The notes beneath the pieces are model-generated. The model saw only the letters and a program-made list of their open reading frames with translations. It had not been told where the DNA came from and did not search any database. 64,000 nt of DNA from Flaccisagitta enflata (taxonomy: Eukaryota > Chaetognatha > Sagittoidea > Aphragmophora), in NCBI GenBank assembly GCA_965153355.1, contig OZ231128.1, positions 33,170,001 to 33,234,000 on the forward strand, read 5' to 3'. Both the position numbers and the translations under genes were made by a program. Position 1 is the stretch's first letter. Each line of letters begins with the position of its first letter. This document shows positions 36,970-53,100 of the stretch, one piece after another.

Positions 36970-36970
<1 letters not shown>

Positions 36971-37060
<90 letters not shown>

Positions 37061-37061
37061 A

Positions 37062-37125
<64 letters not shown>

Positions 37126-37175
37126 CGACGATGACGATGATGATGATGATGATGACAATGACGACGATGATGACA

Positions 37176-37264
<89 letters not shown>

Positions 37265-37266
37265 AT

Positions 37267-37354
<88 letters not shown>

Positions 37355-37575
37355 ACTGATGATGATCATAAATATGGCGGTGAAGATGATGATGATAATA
37401 ATCACAACGATGATGATGAAGATGAAAATCGCATTGCAAGTGATGTTGATTTCAACAATTCAAGGATGATGACGAAGTCAGCGACGACGAAGACGACGAA
37501 GACGACGAAGACGACGACGAAGACGACGAAGACGAAGACGACGACAAAGACGACGACGAAGACGACGACGAGGTT
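36971..37575. repeat. (GAT)n/(GAC)n/(GACGAA)n trinucleotide array
   Basis: About 390 bp of mostly GAT, with GAC and GAT-AAT interruptions, followed by mixed units and a GACGAA-rich block at 37480-37575. It reads as poly-Asp, poly-Met, poly-His or poly-Ser depending on frame and strand. It lies just upstream of the candidate split gene. Confidence 0.97.
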
Positions 37576-37764
37576 GCTTCATCAAACGATCGAAGTTGTT
37601 GCACTCAGTTAAACCTCCACGACTGCTGTTCGTTGCGAATCTACATGATACCAGTATTATTTTAAAAGTCGCAGAAAAGAAAAAATCTGAAACATAAACT
37701 AAGGAAATAAAGCAAACGAATAACGTCAAAGGAACTTTGTGTGGTTGAAACATCAGGAATAAGA

Positions 37765-41366
<3,602 letters not shown>

Positions 41367-42298
41367 AGGGCGACGCGGTGGACGCCGCTGACGATGCCGC
41401 CGAAGCCGCCGGCGTCGCCGTTTCCATCACCGTCGCCTTGAATATATGTATTGAGACGGCGATGAGGCGCGCGACGCCCACAGCGAAAGTAAGTCAACAT
41501 ATGAAAGGACGCGAAAGGCTGGGCTGACGAAGATAAGAGTTGGGGATGCGAGTGGAGGAATGAGAAGGCGTAGATTTAAAGTGAGAGGTGGTCGATTTGT
41601 ACGGTGATGTAAAAATGGAATTGGTTGGTTTTGACATTTGAGACAGCCCACATTTAAAGGAGAAGTTGAATAGGAAGGTTAAGAAAAATTGGTGTTATGC
41701 CTTATGGACAAGTGGCGCGGGATTATTACCTAGGTAATGATTATATCATCAATCAGGCAACAATCTCAATCTGTCCTCAAATTTGGAGCAGTGTTGTTCC
41801 TCAATGAATAAAGCTACCAAAGCCGAATTGGTCTTTTTTTGAAAAGTTCAAACAACAATTATTTATGAAATAGAAATGCTCCAAATGTTCCTAATCAAAT
41901 TGATCGTGTTTGAAAGAGTTTCAAAGAGCCTTTTGAATGGGACCAATTTGGTATTGTAGAATTTTTTCGTTTAAGAGCAGTACTCGATCAACGCTGATGC
42001 TTATTTTCAGGTGGGAACATTTATATAGTTATTTCAAAAAATAAGGACCAATCTGGTTGTCATAGCTTTGTCCGTATAGCAGCAGCTGATGAAAGATTGA
42101 GCTTGATACTTAGGTAGTAGAAGGACAGCGCCCAGACCAAATAAAGCTATGTAAGGTGGCTGTCGTTTTATTGGATGCGACGAAACGATGAGGTGCGCAA
42201 GAGATATCCTTAAACTGATGTCCATTGTCCAAACGCGCTGGAAGGATTAGCCATGACGTCAGTAGGGGATATTTTTTGTCTCATGTTCTGACCCTCAG

Positions 42299-42319
42299 GC
42301 GAAGAAAAGGGAGAAATGA
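42299..42319 (+). other. Possible third exon or 3' UTR exon of the coiled-coil gene
   Basis: The GC-rich sequence after the exon 2 stop runs to GCGAAA|GTAAGT (donor at 41489). Next is an acceptor TGTTCTGACCCTCAG at 42298. The frame from ATG 41363 crosses this junction in phase and stops at 42317 after Ala-Lys-Lys-Arg-Glu-Lys. That frame is offset from the exon 2 frame at an A6 run (41358-41363). Either the stop at 41364 is real and this is a UTR intron, or the A run carries an indel. Confidence 0.25.
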
Positions 42320-43803
42320 TTGTGTTGATTCTGTCACGTTTCTCTATCACCATTGGCATCGCGCGAATTCTTTCATGTTTTTATCCAACAATCGGCTTTT
42401 CCTTCTTCTGTACGACCCTCTTTTTTTTCCGAGGCAAGCAAATATTTTCAGCAGCCGATTCTTCGTTTCTTTTTTTGGTCTGGTTCTATTTGTCGGTCTG
42501 GTTGATATTTGTTGCATCATTCATCTTTCACGTCTTGATCGTCATCTTGTCCATCACTAATTTTGGAAAAGAATTAATTACATGCACACGCACATCAAAG
42601 ATAGGCCAAAATAGAATACTAAATTTACAATTGTTTCTATTTGAAATGTTTATAAAAGAAAAAAACAAATGGAGGTCACGGCGTGACCAAGAAAATGCAC
42701 CATATGCACCAAAATGCACGAATCAATGGTTTTAATGCTTTATATCATTACACCGTTGCACGTAGATCGGAGAGTGTACCATAACAGGTCAAAAATGTAA
42801 GCCAGTGCCTAGAGATGACAGCTATGGCATAAAGATGTTCTTAAGTATGTTTAGATTACACCTACATGGGGTTTTGCCTGCGTCATGATTCATCTAGGGA
42901 CTTTTTTTTTGCTCTTGAACTCAGTAGGTTCAACATTTTGGAGGCTCTGAATGGACAAGATTTTTTTCATCTGAGATTGGAATTTTGCGAGTTTTTTTTA
43001 ATAGGTCCTACAAATTTAGGAGCAGGCTTACCAAATTTTACACATGGGGTATTCAATCAATCCTGAACCTTTGCTGAAGATTTGGCATCCTCCCTCTTAT
43101 CATAAGTACCCTTTTTCATTTCTAGAATAGTACCATATGAAATGGAAAAAACATTTTTTGCTGCATTTCAATTTGAGAGAAGTAGTTAACTTCAAGGGGG
43201 AAAAAGAGACTTTGGATTGGCTATGACGCAGGTAAAACCATATGTTTTCTTGCTCACAGTAAGCTACTAGTTTCAGCCGTTTATTTAGGTCAAAAGTGCC
43301 AGCATAATTTTTTTTGTCTTGAGGTGACGTCCTCTGGGAACATAGTGCGTTGCGGAGGCAAGTGGTTATCTTTATGAAATAGCGACCCTTGCTTGTTTTA
43401 TTACGTTTTCAGATATGCTATCGAGTCTAATGTCTTTCACTGCCCCTACCAAGCCGATAATGTCCTCATCTCCGCCCTTTCCCCAACCGGCAACCACTCG
43501 CACTGGTTGCAATCGCCGAAGATTCACTCCACACGTGGAGCACCTTTCAGAATAAAAGCCTAACAAGCACTTAGTTTTACGCCTGACAGCACTTTGCCAC
43601 ACGCATTGCGCGCAATATCTGCATGTCAACGCGCATCACACCGACCAAAGCAACCGCGACAAATCGAGACCACTCAAGCCGCGCACACACACACACAGAA
43701 AAGGAGTCCTAGTTTCGCACAACCTTTCTAAATCATGGGATTTATCGTTTATCCTAAGCCACGTTAAAGGAGTTACCGTCTACCAAACGAAACACCTGTT
43801 CTT
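42320..43803. other. Unassigned stretch with one exon-like block
   Basis: After TTTTATTACGTTTTCAG at 43396-43412, a frame of about 50 codons runs to TAA at about 43561 (begins YAIESNVFHCPYQ). Other frames are also open there, including a Cys-rich one on the minus strand. I recognise no family, so no gene is called. Confidence 0.25.
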
Positions 43804-44190
43804 TTTTATTCGCGTGCACGCGACTCTTCAACCCGCTTTGTCCGTCCGTCTGTCCATCCATTTGTTGGTCCCTCTGTCCATCAGTCTATCTGTCAAAATT
43901 TACTTTTTTTTATTACCCCTAGTCATTTTTAGTCATTTTAGGTCATTGTAAGTCATTAATAGTCATTCCAAGTCATTCTAAGTCATTCCAAGTCACTTTA
44001 AGACATACTAAGTTGTAATAATTCATTTAAGTCAATTCGGTCAATTCAGTCATCTAAGTCATTTTTTATCATTTTATGTCTTTTTAAGTCATTTTAAGTA
44101 ATTTCAAGTCATCCTGAGGCATTATAAGTCAATCTAAGTCATCTTATGTTATTCTTATCCTGCACACGACTTATAGGTGTGGGCCTTGTT
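43804..44190 (+). mobile_element. Family 1 element, class A, with short GTCATTTT interior
   Basis: TTTTTATTCGCGTGCACGCG, CTCTTCAACCCGCTTTGTCC, a GTCCGTCTGTCCATCC tract, AAATTTACTTTTTTTTATTA, then about 250 bp of loose AGTCATTTTA/AAGTCATTCT units. The end is CCTGCACACGACTTATAGGT, GTGGGCCTTGTT. It is the compact relative of the 27764-30678 element. Confidence 0.8.
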
Positions 44191-46117
<1,927 letters not shown>

Positions 46118-46264
46118 TTCTTCGAATGCACATAAGTCATGTCAACTTATGGGAATCACTCATTGGAGTCACGTTGCATGCTTCTGAGTGCGAACGCCGC
46201 AGAACATCCCATTCCGAAAGGCAGTTCGTTGTTGTAGGTTGTGACAGGTTAGGGTCTGTCTTGG

Positions 46265-46330
46265 AGATCTGTCTTAAGTAACTGTCTTAAATAACTGTCT
46301 TAAATAACTGTCTTAAATGACTGTCTTAGC
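46265..46330 (-). repeat. 13 bp tandem repeat at the LINE remnant 3' side
   Basis: Five units of ACTGTCTTAAATA lie directly downstream, on the minus strand, of the stop codon of the LINE remnant. They may be its 3' tail repeat. Confidence 0.6.
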
Positions 46331-46336
46331 TTTTTG

Positions 46337-46882
46337 TCACTTTCGCGCCAGGAATCGTCTCATGATCTTCTCGCTTCCAAGGAGGGCAATCTTTATGCAC
46401 ATTGCGGGTGATATTTTAGCAGGGACCATTTCCATATATTTCATAAAGCAGTTGGACACCACTCCAAGCCCACCGACCACTATAGGGATGACAACACATT
46501 CACAATTCCACATACGGCCCAGTTCCACACGCAGTCCACTATACTTAGATATTTTCTCCTGTTCTTTTTCGTTGACATTGATATCATTTGGGCAGGAGAC
46601 ATCAATAATATAGCATTTCTTGTTTTCCTTATCTCTGACAACAATATCTGGTCGGTTGAAGACATGTGGCCTGTCTGTGTTGAGGATGGAATCATAGAGA
46701 ATTTCTACATTTCTAAGCATGAGTACTTCCGGTGGTTTATGAGTGTGCCATTTTGTGCATGTTTGGATGTTGAAATTCTGGCACAAGGCATGGTGGATGT
46801 ATTGGGCAATCCCATTATGGCGTTCAAGATATTCTTTCTTGGCTAGGGTGTCACATCCAGAAAGTATATGGGCTGTGGATTC
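46337..46882 (-). pseudogene. C-terminal remnant of an R2/R4-type LINE (RLE endonuclease domain)
   Basis: About 181 codons on the minus strand start ESTAHILSGCDTLAKKEYLERHN. This matches the H-x4-C half of the zinc knuckle and the Y-x2-RHN block before the restriction-like endonuclease of R2-type LINEs. RPDIVVRD...IIDVSCPND...EKISKY follows, the PD-(D/E)XK core with its downstream K-x2-KY. Family knowledge: this domain cuts target DNA. The remnant lacks reverse transcriptase. It is cut off upstream by (GA)n and (GAAA)n tracts, and the first two cysteines of the knuckle are missing. It is probably a 5'-truncated dead insertion, though its 181 codons have no stop. Confidence 0.75.
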
Positions 46883-46927
46883 AGAGAGAGAGAGAGAGAG
46901 CGAAAACGAGAGCGAGAGCGAGGTGCG

Positions 46928-47006
<79 letters not shown>

Positions 47007-47036
47007 AAAAAAAAGTAAGAAAGAAAGAAAGAAAGC
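46928..47036. repeat. (GAAA)n microsatellite
   Basis: GAAA tract that interrupts the upstream side of the LINE remnant. The sequence to about 47709 is otherwise unassigned. Confidence 0.95.
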
Positions 47037-47709
47037 AATGTGTCGAGGACTGTTGCTGCGTTTATCATCGATCATCATTAAATCAGCCACAGGGCGCACT
47101 TGTAAGCCAGACTCGTTTCAGTACAACATTTGCTAACATTGACAGCCTGGTGAAGGTAATTTCTGCCACCTTTAAGTACGGTATATTTCGTCTGGTTGGA
47201 AATACGGTGAAACAATCAGCTGGAATAGTATTCAAGTGGAGATCTATGTAATCCAAGAAGTGCGATTATATGTACAACGTATCTATGGGTAGCTATGGGG
47301 TTGCCACGCAAAATTCCATGGATTTTGATAGGTTTATGCAGTAGATCGCAGCAGACCAAAAATAAACTCTGATTATCGCTCCTGGTGACTAGCCAAATTT
47401 CCTGTCACAGAATTCTCGTATTCAAAAATTCGTGTTAAGAAAAAAATATATGGCAACTTTACCATGGTTAGCAACTCGGGGGAAAAATCCCAATCATGAT
47501 TTGCACGTAGAAACCCTAAAAAACCAAACCCAAAGGGGCTTTGAGGCTTCTTTGAAGGTTGCCCCACGCAACTGGCGTGAAAGGAGAAGTGCAGGTGTGA
47601 CTCCAGTGTCTACGCATGTGCAAGGCGGGCAAAGTTTGAATGTTGACGTATGTGATTATATGAGTGACATCATATGCTTTACTGTATTAAGTGTTTGATG
47701 ATCGTTCCT

Positions 47710-48415
47710 TTTATCATAGCCTTCGTCCCTTTTGGAGCCGCTGCCCTGCTCCCCCTCAACTTGACTAACATACATTCTAAGGAGAACTAAATTCTTTTCT
47801 AAATATGGCAAAGTACTTTATACCCCTTCATGGTGACCTATCATCCCATGATATATCTTCTTGAAGATGAATTCCCATTCCTCCAATCAGTAAGATTTCC
47901 CTTTAACACAAAATAGTTTAAATTGTCCATATTCCTACCCCAATAGTTTAATTGAGAGGAGGGGTAACAGCTAGGGAGTCGGATCCCCATAGTTTCTTTA
48001 TTTCAATTGGATTTAACTTTTGCTGAATTGACTATCCCTGTCAATGCCAGAAGTCAGCACTAACATCTATCCCTTAACCAAATAGCTAAAATGAAAAATT
48101 ATAATTGTTTGAGAGATAAGACAAAAGTCTTGTTTTCTGCATAGAAATTACTTATCCAAAGGTTTTGATTTTCAGTAACCACTAAACTTAGGTCGTACCT
48201 AAAATTGGATATGTAAGTATATGAGTGGAAGCATATACTATACAGAAATGAGTAGCTTTTGAATGTTTTATTTTACTTTTATATGTTAAGTCTATTTTTC
48301 AATAACATTTTTCTAAAGTTTTTTGTAAGATACTTTTTGTTGCACATTTCATACAACTCAAGCAGGGCACGGTTACCACCGACCATATACTTCCTTTGGG
48401 CTGCTATTCGGTGTT
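47710..48415 (-). mobile_element. Family 2 end fragment, possibly interrupted
   Basis: TCCCTTTTGGAGCCGCTGCCCTGC with CTCAACTTGA lies at 47727-47770. The continuation expected from class G (AGCAGGGCACGGTTACC, CCGACCATATACTTCCTTTG) appears only at 48362-48408. The 0.58 kb between them looks like an insertion, but I find no clear inverted ends. Confidence 0.35.
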
Positions 48416-48432
48416 TGCTGGCGGTTTTTGAA

Positions 48433-48525
48433 TTACTGCTCATACCCAAATGCTCTGTAAGCCACTTTTATCACTATCCCTGTCCACCCGCACGCGACTC
48501 AGGTAGCCGTGTATCCGGCCTTGTT
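48433..48525 (+). mobile_element. Family 1 element, 3' fragment
   Basis: ACTGCTCATACCCAAATGCTC, CTGTCCACCCGCACGCGACT, GTAGCCGTGTATCCGGCCTT and GTT. This is a class A right end with no TTTTTAG end. From here to 49324 nothing is recognised. Confidence 0.65.
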
Positions 48526-49324
48526 CTTTTATTTTTTGCGCGTAGTATGCTGCTGGCCTTTCTGCGTGTAAATTTGTCGGATCCGTTGCGTGCAGTTGTC
48601 TTCTAAGGCTTTGACGACGTGATTTTATTTCTTTAGCGCCATCCCCCTTCAAACCAAGGGAGATTCGAAAATGCGCTCTTAAAGACTTTCTGAGCCGAGA
48701 GAACATACGTAAGACGGTATTTCCTCAACTCGTTTTCTCTCCAGATTAGGGTGGACCAGTTAGGGCGCAAATTAATACATAATGCACCCTTTCCTAAATC
48801 ACACCAGCTCAACTCACTTAGAGTCTTAAACTCACCCGTGCTAGATTTTTCAACTGACCTGTACTTGAGGAGGAACCTAACAAACCTACCAAACCTACAA
48901 AACAATGCCCGTTCAACACGAAGTTTATAAAAAGACGTATATTTTTGTACAGCTGTGATTAATATCGAGTTTATTCACATGAAAAGCACATGTAGCAGAT
49001 CAGACAAGGTAAAACAAAAAAAGACAGAAAAAGGGATCAAAACATCCAAGAGAGAGACTGATGATTGAAGAAATTCAATTTGGGCGATTCGTTCATAGAA
49101 CATTTTCTGACGGTTTTCAATAAGCTCTTCCCATGTTCATCTCTTTATCTACTTACTGGTTGGCGGTTGCAATAACTAGGCTAAAAATTTTAGAATGCGC
49201 TTATGACAGTTGCTTTCGCAAAGCTCCTAGAATATAGATAAATATTTTCACTACATTCTCACAGAAAGTGGAGATGAAAAACAGTGCCATAGATTAACGG
49301 CCGACTGCTAGGGCTGTTTACGTA

Positions 49325-49832
49325 CAGTAGATGTCGTCTATACTTGGAAATAGGGGGTCCCTCATATTGTAACTACCATTTACGCCAGTGAAATGAAATT
49401 GTGTGTGTATAATGCTTATGTCCTATAAGGTTGACAATGGGGTATGGCAGCTCTGTGGATAGAAAATTCTTTTGAATGTACTAAATCAAATTCACTCCAT
49501 TCAAACAGTTGCAGGAATTGGTCTAGGGGTAAACTGACTTAAATTTAGATACCTGTGATCACTTTATTTCTTTGAAGGTTTCAGGTTCGAATCCCAGGCT
49601 GGTTTTGCAATTAAAGAATATAGATGAATCTGAAATTCTGCCGTAAAAATGATTGATCCTTATATTTTATACTAAAAGTTTTTTTTGTAAGGTAAGCTGT
49701 AGGGGGATGCCATACCCCATTGTCAACCCCTTAGGGTCTATACATTACACCAGCAAAATATCAATCCCCTCATTATACTGATACTCAAGTTATGAGCTCC
49801 CCCGTATTTCCAAGTCTAAACGACATCTACTG
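49325..49832. mobile_element. Foldback element with CAGTAGATGTCGTC ends and TA flanks
   Basis: Ends CAGTAGATGTCGTCTATACT and its near-exact reverse complement AAACGACATCTACTG, each flanked by TA. Inner pairs: GGAAATAGGGGG/CCCCGTATTTCC and GTTGACAATGGGGTATGGCA/CATACCCCATTGTCAAC. No ORF. The centre carries tRNA-like promoter boxes (separate entry). Same termini as 4685-5244. Confidence 0.75.
49519..49594 (+). promoter_or_regulatory. tRNA-like A and B boxes (pol III type)
   Basis: TGGTCTAGGGG at 49519-49529 fits the A box, and GGTTCGAATCC at 49584-49594 is a perfect B box. Their 65 bp spacing is long for an intronless tRNA. The acceptor and T-stem pairings are poor, so it is a tRNA-derived fragment or SINE head, not a clear functional tRNA. 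Confidence 0.5.
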
Positions 49833-49928
49833 TAAGCCTTCTCAAAACAGAAAATTGCTCTACAGTTAGAGCCACAAAATGGACACCTTCATAACTTTTC
49901 TTACCTTAATTCTTTCTCGTTTTATTAA

Positions 49929-50054
49929 CAAGGCCAAGTAGGCCAATAAGGTGCGACATGTGGATCGTCGAACGAATGCGTTACCCCACAGACCAACCAA
50001 CCAACCAACCAACGGACACAGCCAGTTATAGAGGTGCTTTGTCGCACCTAAAAA
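49929..50054 (-). mobile_element. Family 1 element, class C (complete)
   Basis: CAAGGCCAAGTAGGCCAATA, AAGGTGCGACATGTGGATCG, an ACCAACCAACC tract, GTTATAGAGGTGC and AGGTGCTTTGTCGCACCTAA. The left motif is exactly complementary to the right arm. Nearly identical to 20217-20333 outside the variable tract. Confidence 0.85.
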
Positions 50055-50182
50055 CAGCAAAATTGAAATACGTTTGAATTTCATTCTGATAGAACAAGGC
50101 CAAGAGATGTCCAATAGATGCGTCCTCTTTAGACGTAAGATATAATCATACAAATTATCAAGACATATAGATAAATAAATTC

Positions 50183-53100
50183 TTTTGTTTGCTTGTGTTG
50201 TTTGTTTGTGTTGTTTGCTTTTGTTTGCTTAATTGAGGTTTTAATGGCTCCGCTCCCGATGTTGGGCCTCGATGGTTCTACCCAACGCGTCAACGGTGAA
50301 GATTGAAACTCTTAACACATTGATAGCACGGCCTGGTATCGTGCGCGAAGACATTGAAACTTTTGTGGGCGAACAGAGAAATCTGCTTTCAACCGACTAT
50401 TTCCGTCGCCTTGCAATATCCGTGTCGACATGGCTACGGTTTCCCTTCTCGTGCTTCTTCTCCTTTGCTCAGTGACTCACTCGCCCAACGAATCATCTGT
50501 TACTGCTTATCATATTTCTACGTCGTCGCATCGCGTACAACATGACTTTCATCAGCAACAGCAACAACAGCATCAACAACAGCAACATCACCAACAACAG
50601 CATCTTCTTCTCTCCGGCGACGTACACGCTCATCCCGGTCCTTTGTCGAGCATAAGTGAGAAAAAAACGAGAAATGTTTCCAATCCGTGCGTCGTCTGTG
50701 AAAGGGGCGTGACGAGAGCCAGTAAGGCTGTTTCTTGTGATAATTGTGAGAAGTGGACGCACATAAGGTGCTCGCTTTCTGTGTCTCTAACTACTTATAA
50801 CGAGTGTGTAAAGAGCGGCGGAGAGATAGCGTTTGTGTGCGACTCTTGCGGTCTTTCGGCTCTCCCATTCTCTAACAACAATGACGCCGGCGGGATTTTT
50901 GCTGGTGATGCGGAATCGCCGTCACTTCAAGCCACTCCAGCCTCTGCTTCTTCTTCTTCTTCTTCTTCCTCGTCGTCCTTTCTCACGTGTCCAATTCCTT
51001 CCGTCTTGTTGTCCAAGGGCCTTCATTTCCTTCATTCGAATACGCGCTCTCTTATACCCAAAATTCCCGACATACGACTCCTCCTGTCGCGGACCAAGGC
51101 GACCGTTTTAGCGGTCTCCGAGACGTGGCTGGATGCCTCCGTCAATGATGGAGAAATCTCAATTCCCGGCTTTAACGTCGTCCGACGCGACCGTAACCGT
51201 AATGGCGGCGGTGTGGCGTTATACATCCGCGACTCTGTGGCCTTTAATCTACGGCCGGATCTTTCGGTCGACGGCCTTGAGGCTATCTGGATTGAACTCC
51301 TTCTTCCGCAGACAAAAGGTATTCTTGTTTGCTCAGTTTACCGTCCGCCGAATGAAAGTAACTTTCTAGATAAGTTGGAATTGTCTTTGTCCAAAGTTGA
51401 TCCAGGAACTGAGTTACATGTCTTAGGGGATTTGAATATTGATGCTTTTCAGACTCGCTCTCCCTTACTTTCGAGGTACAAAGAGATTTTAAATTTTTTC
51501 GGTTGTAACCAGTTGATCTCTGAACCAACTCGTGTGACTCCAACATCTTCTACTCTTATTGATCATGTTATTACAAATACTGCTGATTTGATAGTTGAGA
51601 GTGGAGTCATGCTCACTGGCTTCAGTGACCATCTGGTTACTTATTGTTCAAGGCGCTGTGTGAAAGGCATTTTCTCTGGTTCCAACACTAAGTTTATACG
51701 ATCTTTTAAATCATATTCCAAGTTTTCTTTTTTGTCTGAACTAAGAAAGATTGATTGGTCTCCGGTATTGCTTTCTTCGAATGTTGATTTTAGTCTCTCT
51801 GAGTTTAACCGCCTTTTCCGCCTAGCTATTGATAAGGTTGCTCCTTTGCGTGAGATACGGGTTAGAAATAGAGGTAGTCCATGGATGAATTCGCATATTC
51901 TTGCTTCTATACGGAAAAGGAATGAGCTTTTTTCCCGCTACAGAAAAGATCGTACCAATACGGTTTTGTACAAGGAGTATTGTCGCGTTCGAAATATGGT
52001 CCAACGGGACATCAAATTGGCTAAGGAGTCTTATTTTTTGAATGGGATTGACAAAAATAAGAAAAATTCAGGAAAATTATGGAGCCATTTGAAGTCCCTT
52101 GGTTTCAATAAGAAGGCGACAAATTCCTCTATAGTGTTAGAGAAAGACGGTGTAAAGGTTTTTGACTCCCTTTATGTTGCACGGATTTTTAATTCTTTTT
52201 ATACCTCGGTAGCCTCGGACCTTGTATCTAAACTGCCTAATCCTATCGGTGCTTTTCGTACGACTAGTGATGCATTCAAACGGTTTTATTCTGGCAAAAT
52301 TGGTCTTCGATCTAAGTTTACTTTATCACCAGTTACGAGTCATTTTGTTCGCAAACAGCTTCTTTCTCTGGATACTAAAAAAGCAGTTGGTCTTGACGAC
52401 ATATCTTCTCTTTTTCTCCGTGATGGCACTGACTGTATCATTAAACCCGTGACGCATATAATCAACATTTCCATTACTACCGAAACAGTGCCGGCAGCAT
52501 TTAAAGAGGCAAAAGTAATTCCCTTATTTAAAAAGGGTTCCACGTTAGATCCGGGAAATTACAGACCCGTAAGCATTTTGAATGTTCTTTCAAAAATTTT
52601 GGAACGTGCTGCTCATTCTCAGTTAAGTGACTATTTAGAGAAACGTGGTTTATTGTTTGAAAACCAGTCCGGTTTCAGGGGTGGTTATTCTACTGACTCG
52701 TGTTTGATTGGTCTATCGGATTTTATTAAGGAAGAGCTTGGGAAGGGTAATTTGGTGGGCATGGTTTTGATTGATTTGCAGAAGGCTTTTGATACGGTGG
52801 ATCATACGGTCTTAATGGGGAAACTTGAATCCATTGGCGTTTCTTCTCTATCATGGTTTGATTCGTACTTATCGGGTCGGAAACAGTGTGTTGATTTAAA
52901 GGGCACGCGATCCGAGTTTTCTCCCGTTAGCTGCGGTGTGCCTCAGGGTTCTATACTTGGTCCCCTTCTTTTTCTTATTTATATCAATGATATGAGTATC
53001 AGCCTCAACTGTCGACTTTCACTTTACGCTGACGACTCGGCTCTTCTTTTTTCCCATCGTGATGCAAATGTTATAGCGGATCGCCTTAGTAACGAACTTA

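Noticed and set aside
49500-49615. A functional tRNA gene
   Set aside because: A and B boxes are good, but T-stem and acceptor pairing fail and spacing is too long; kept only as promoter-like boxes.
50492-50642. Working 2A ribosome-skipping peptide
   Set aside because: Glu and the key Asn of DxExNPGP are both replaced by His; function cannot be claimed.
50493-50762. Antisense frame over the LINE N-terminus
   Set aside because: Shadow of the real LINE coding frame, driven by the Gln/His repeat.
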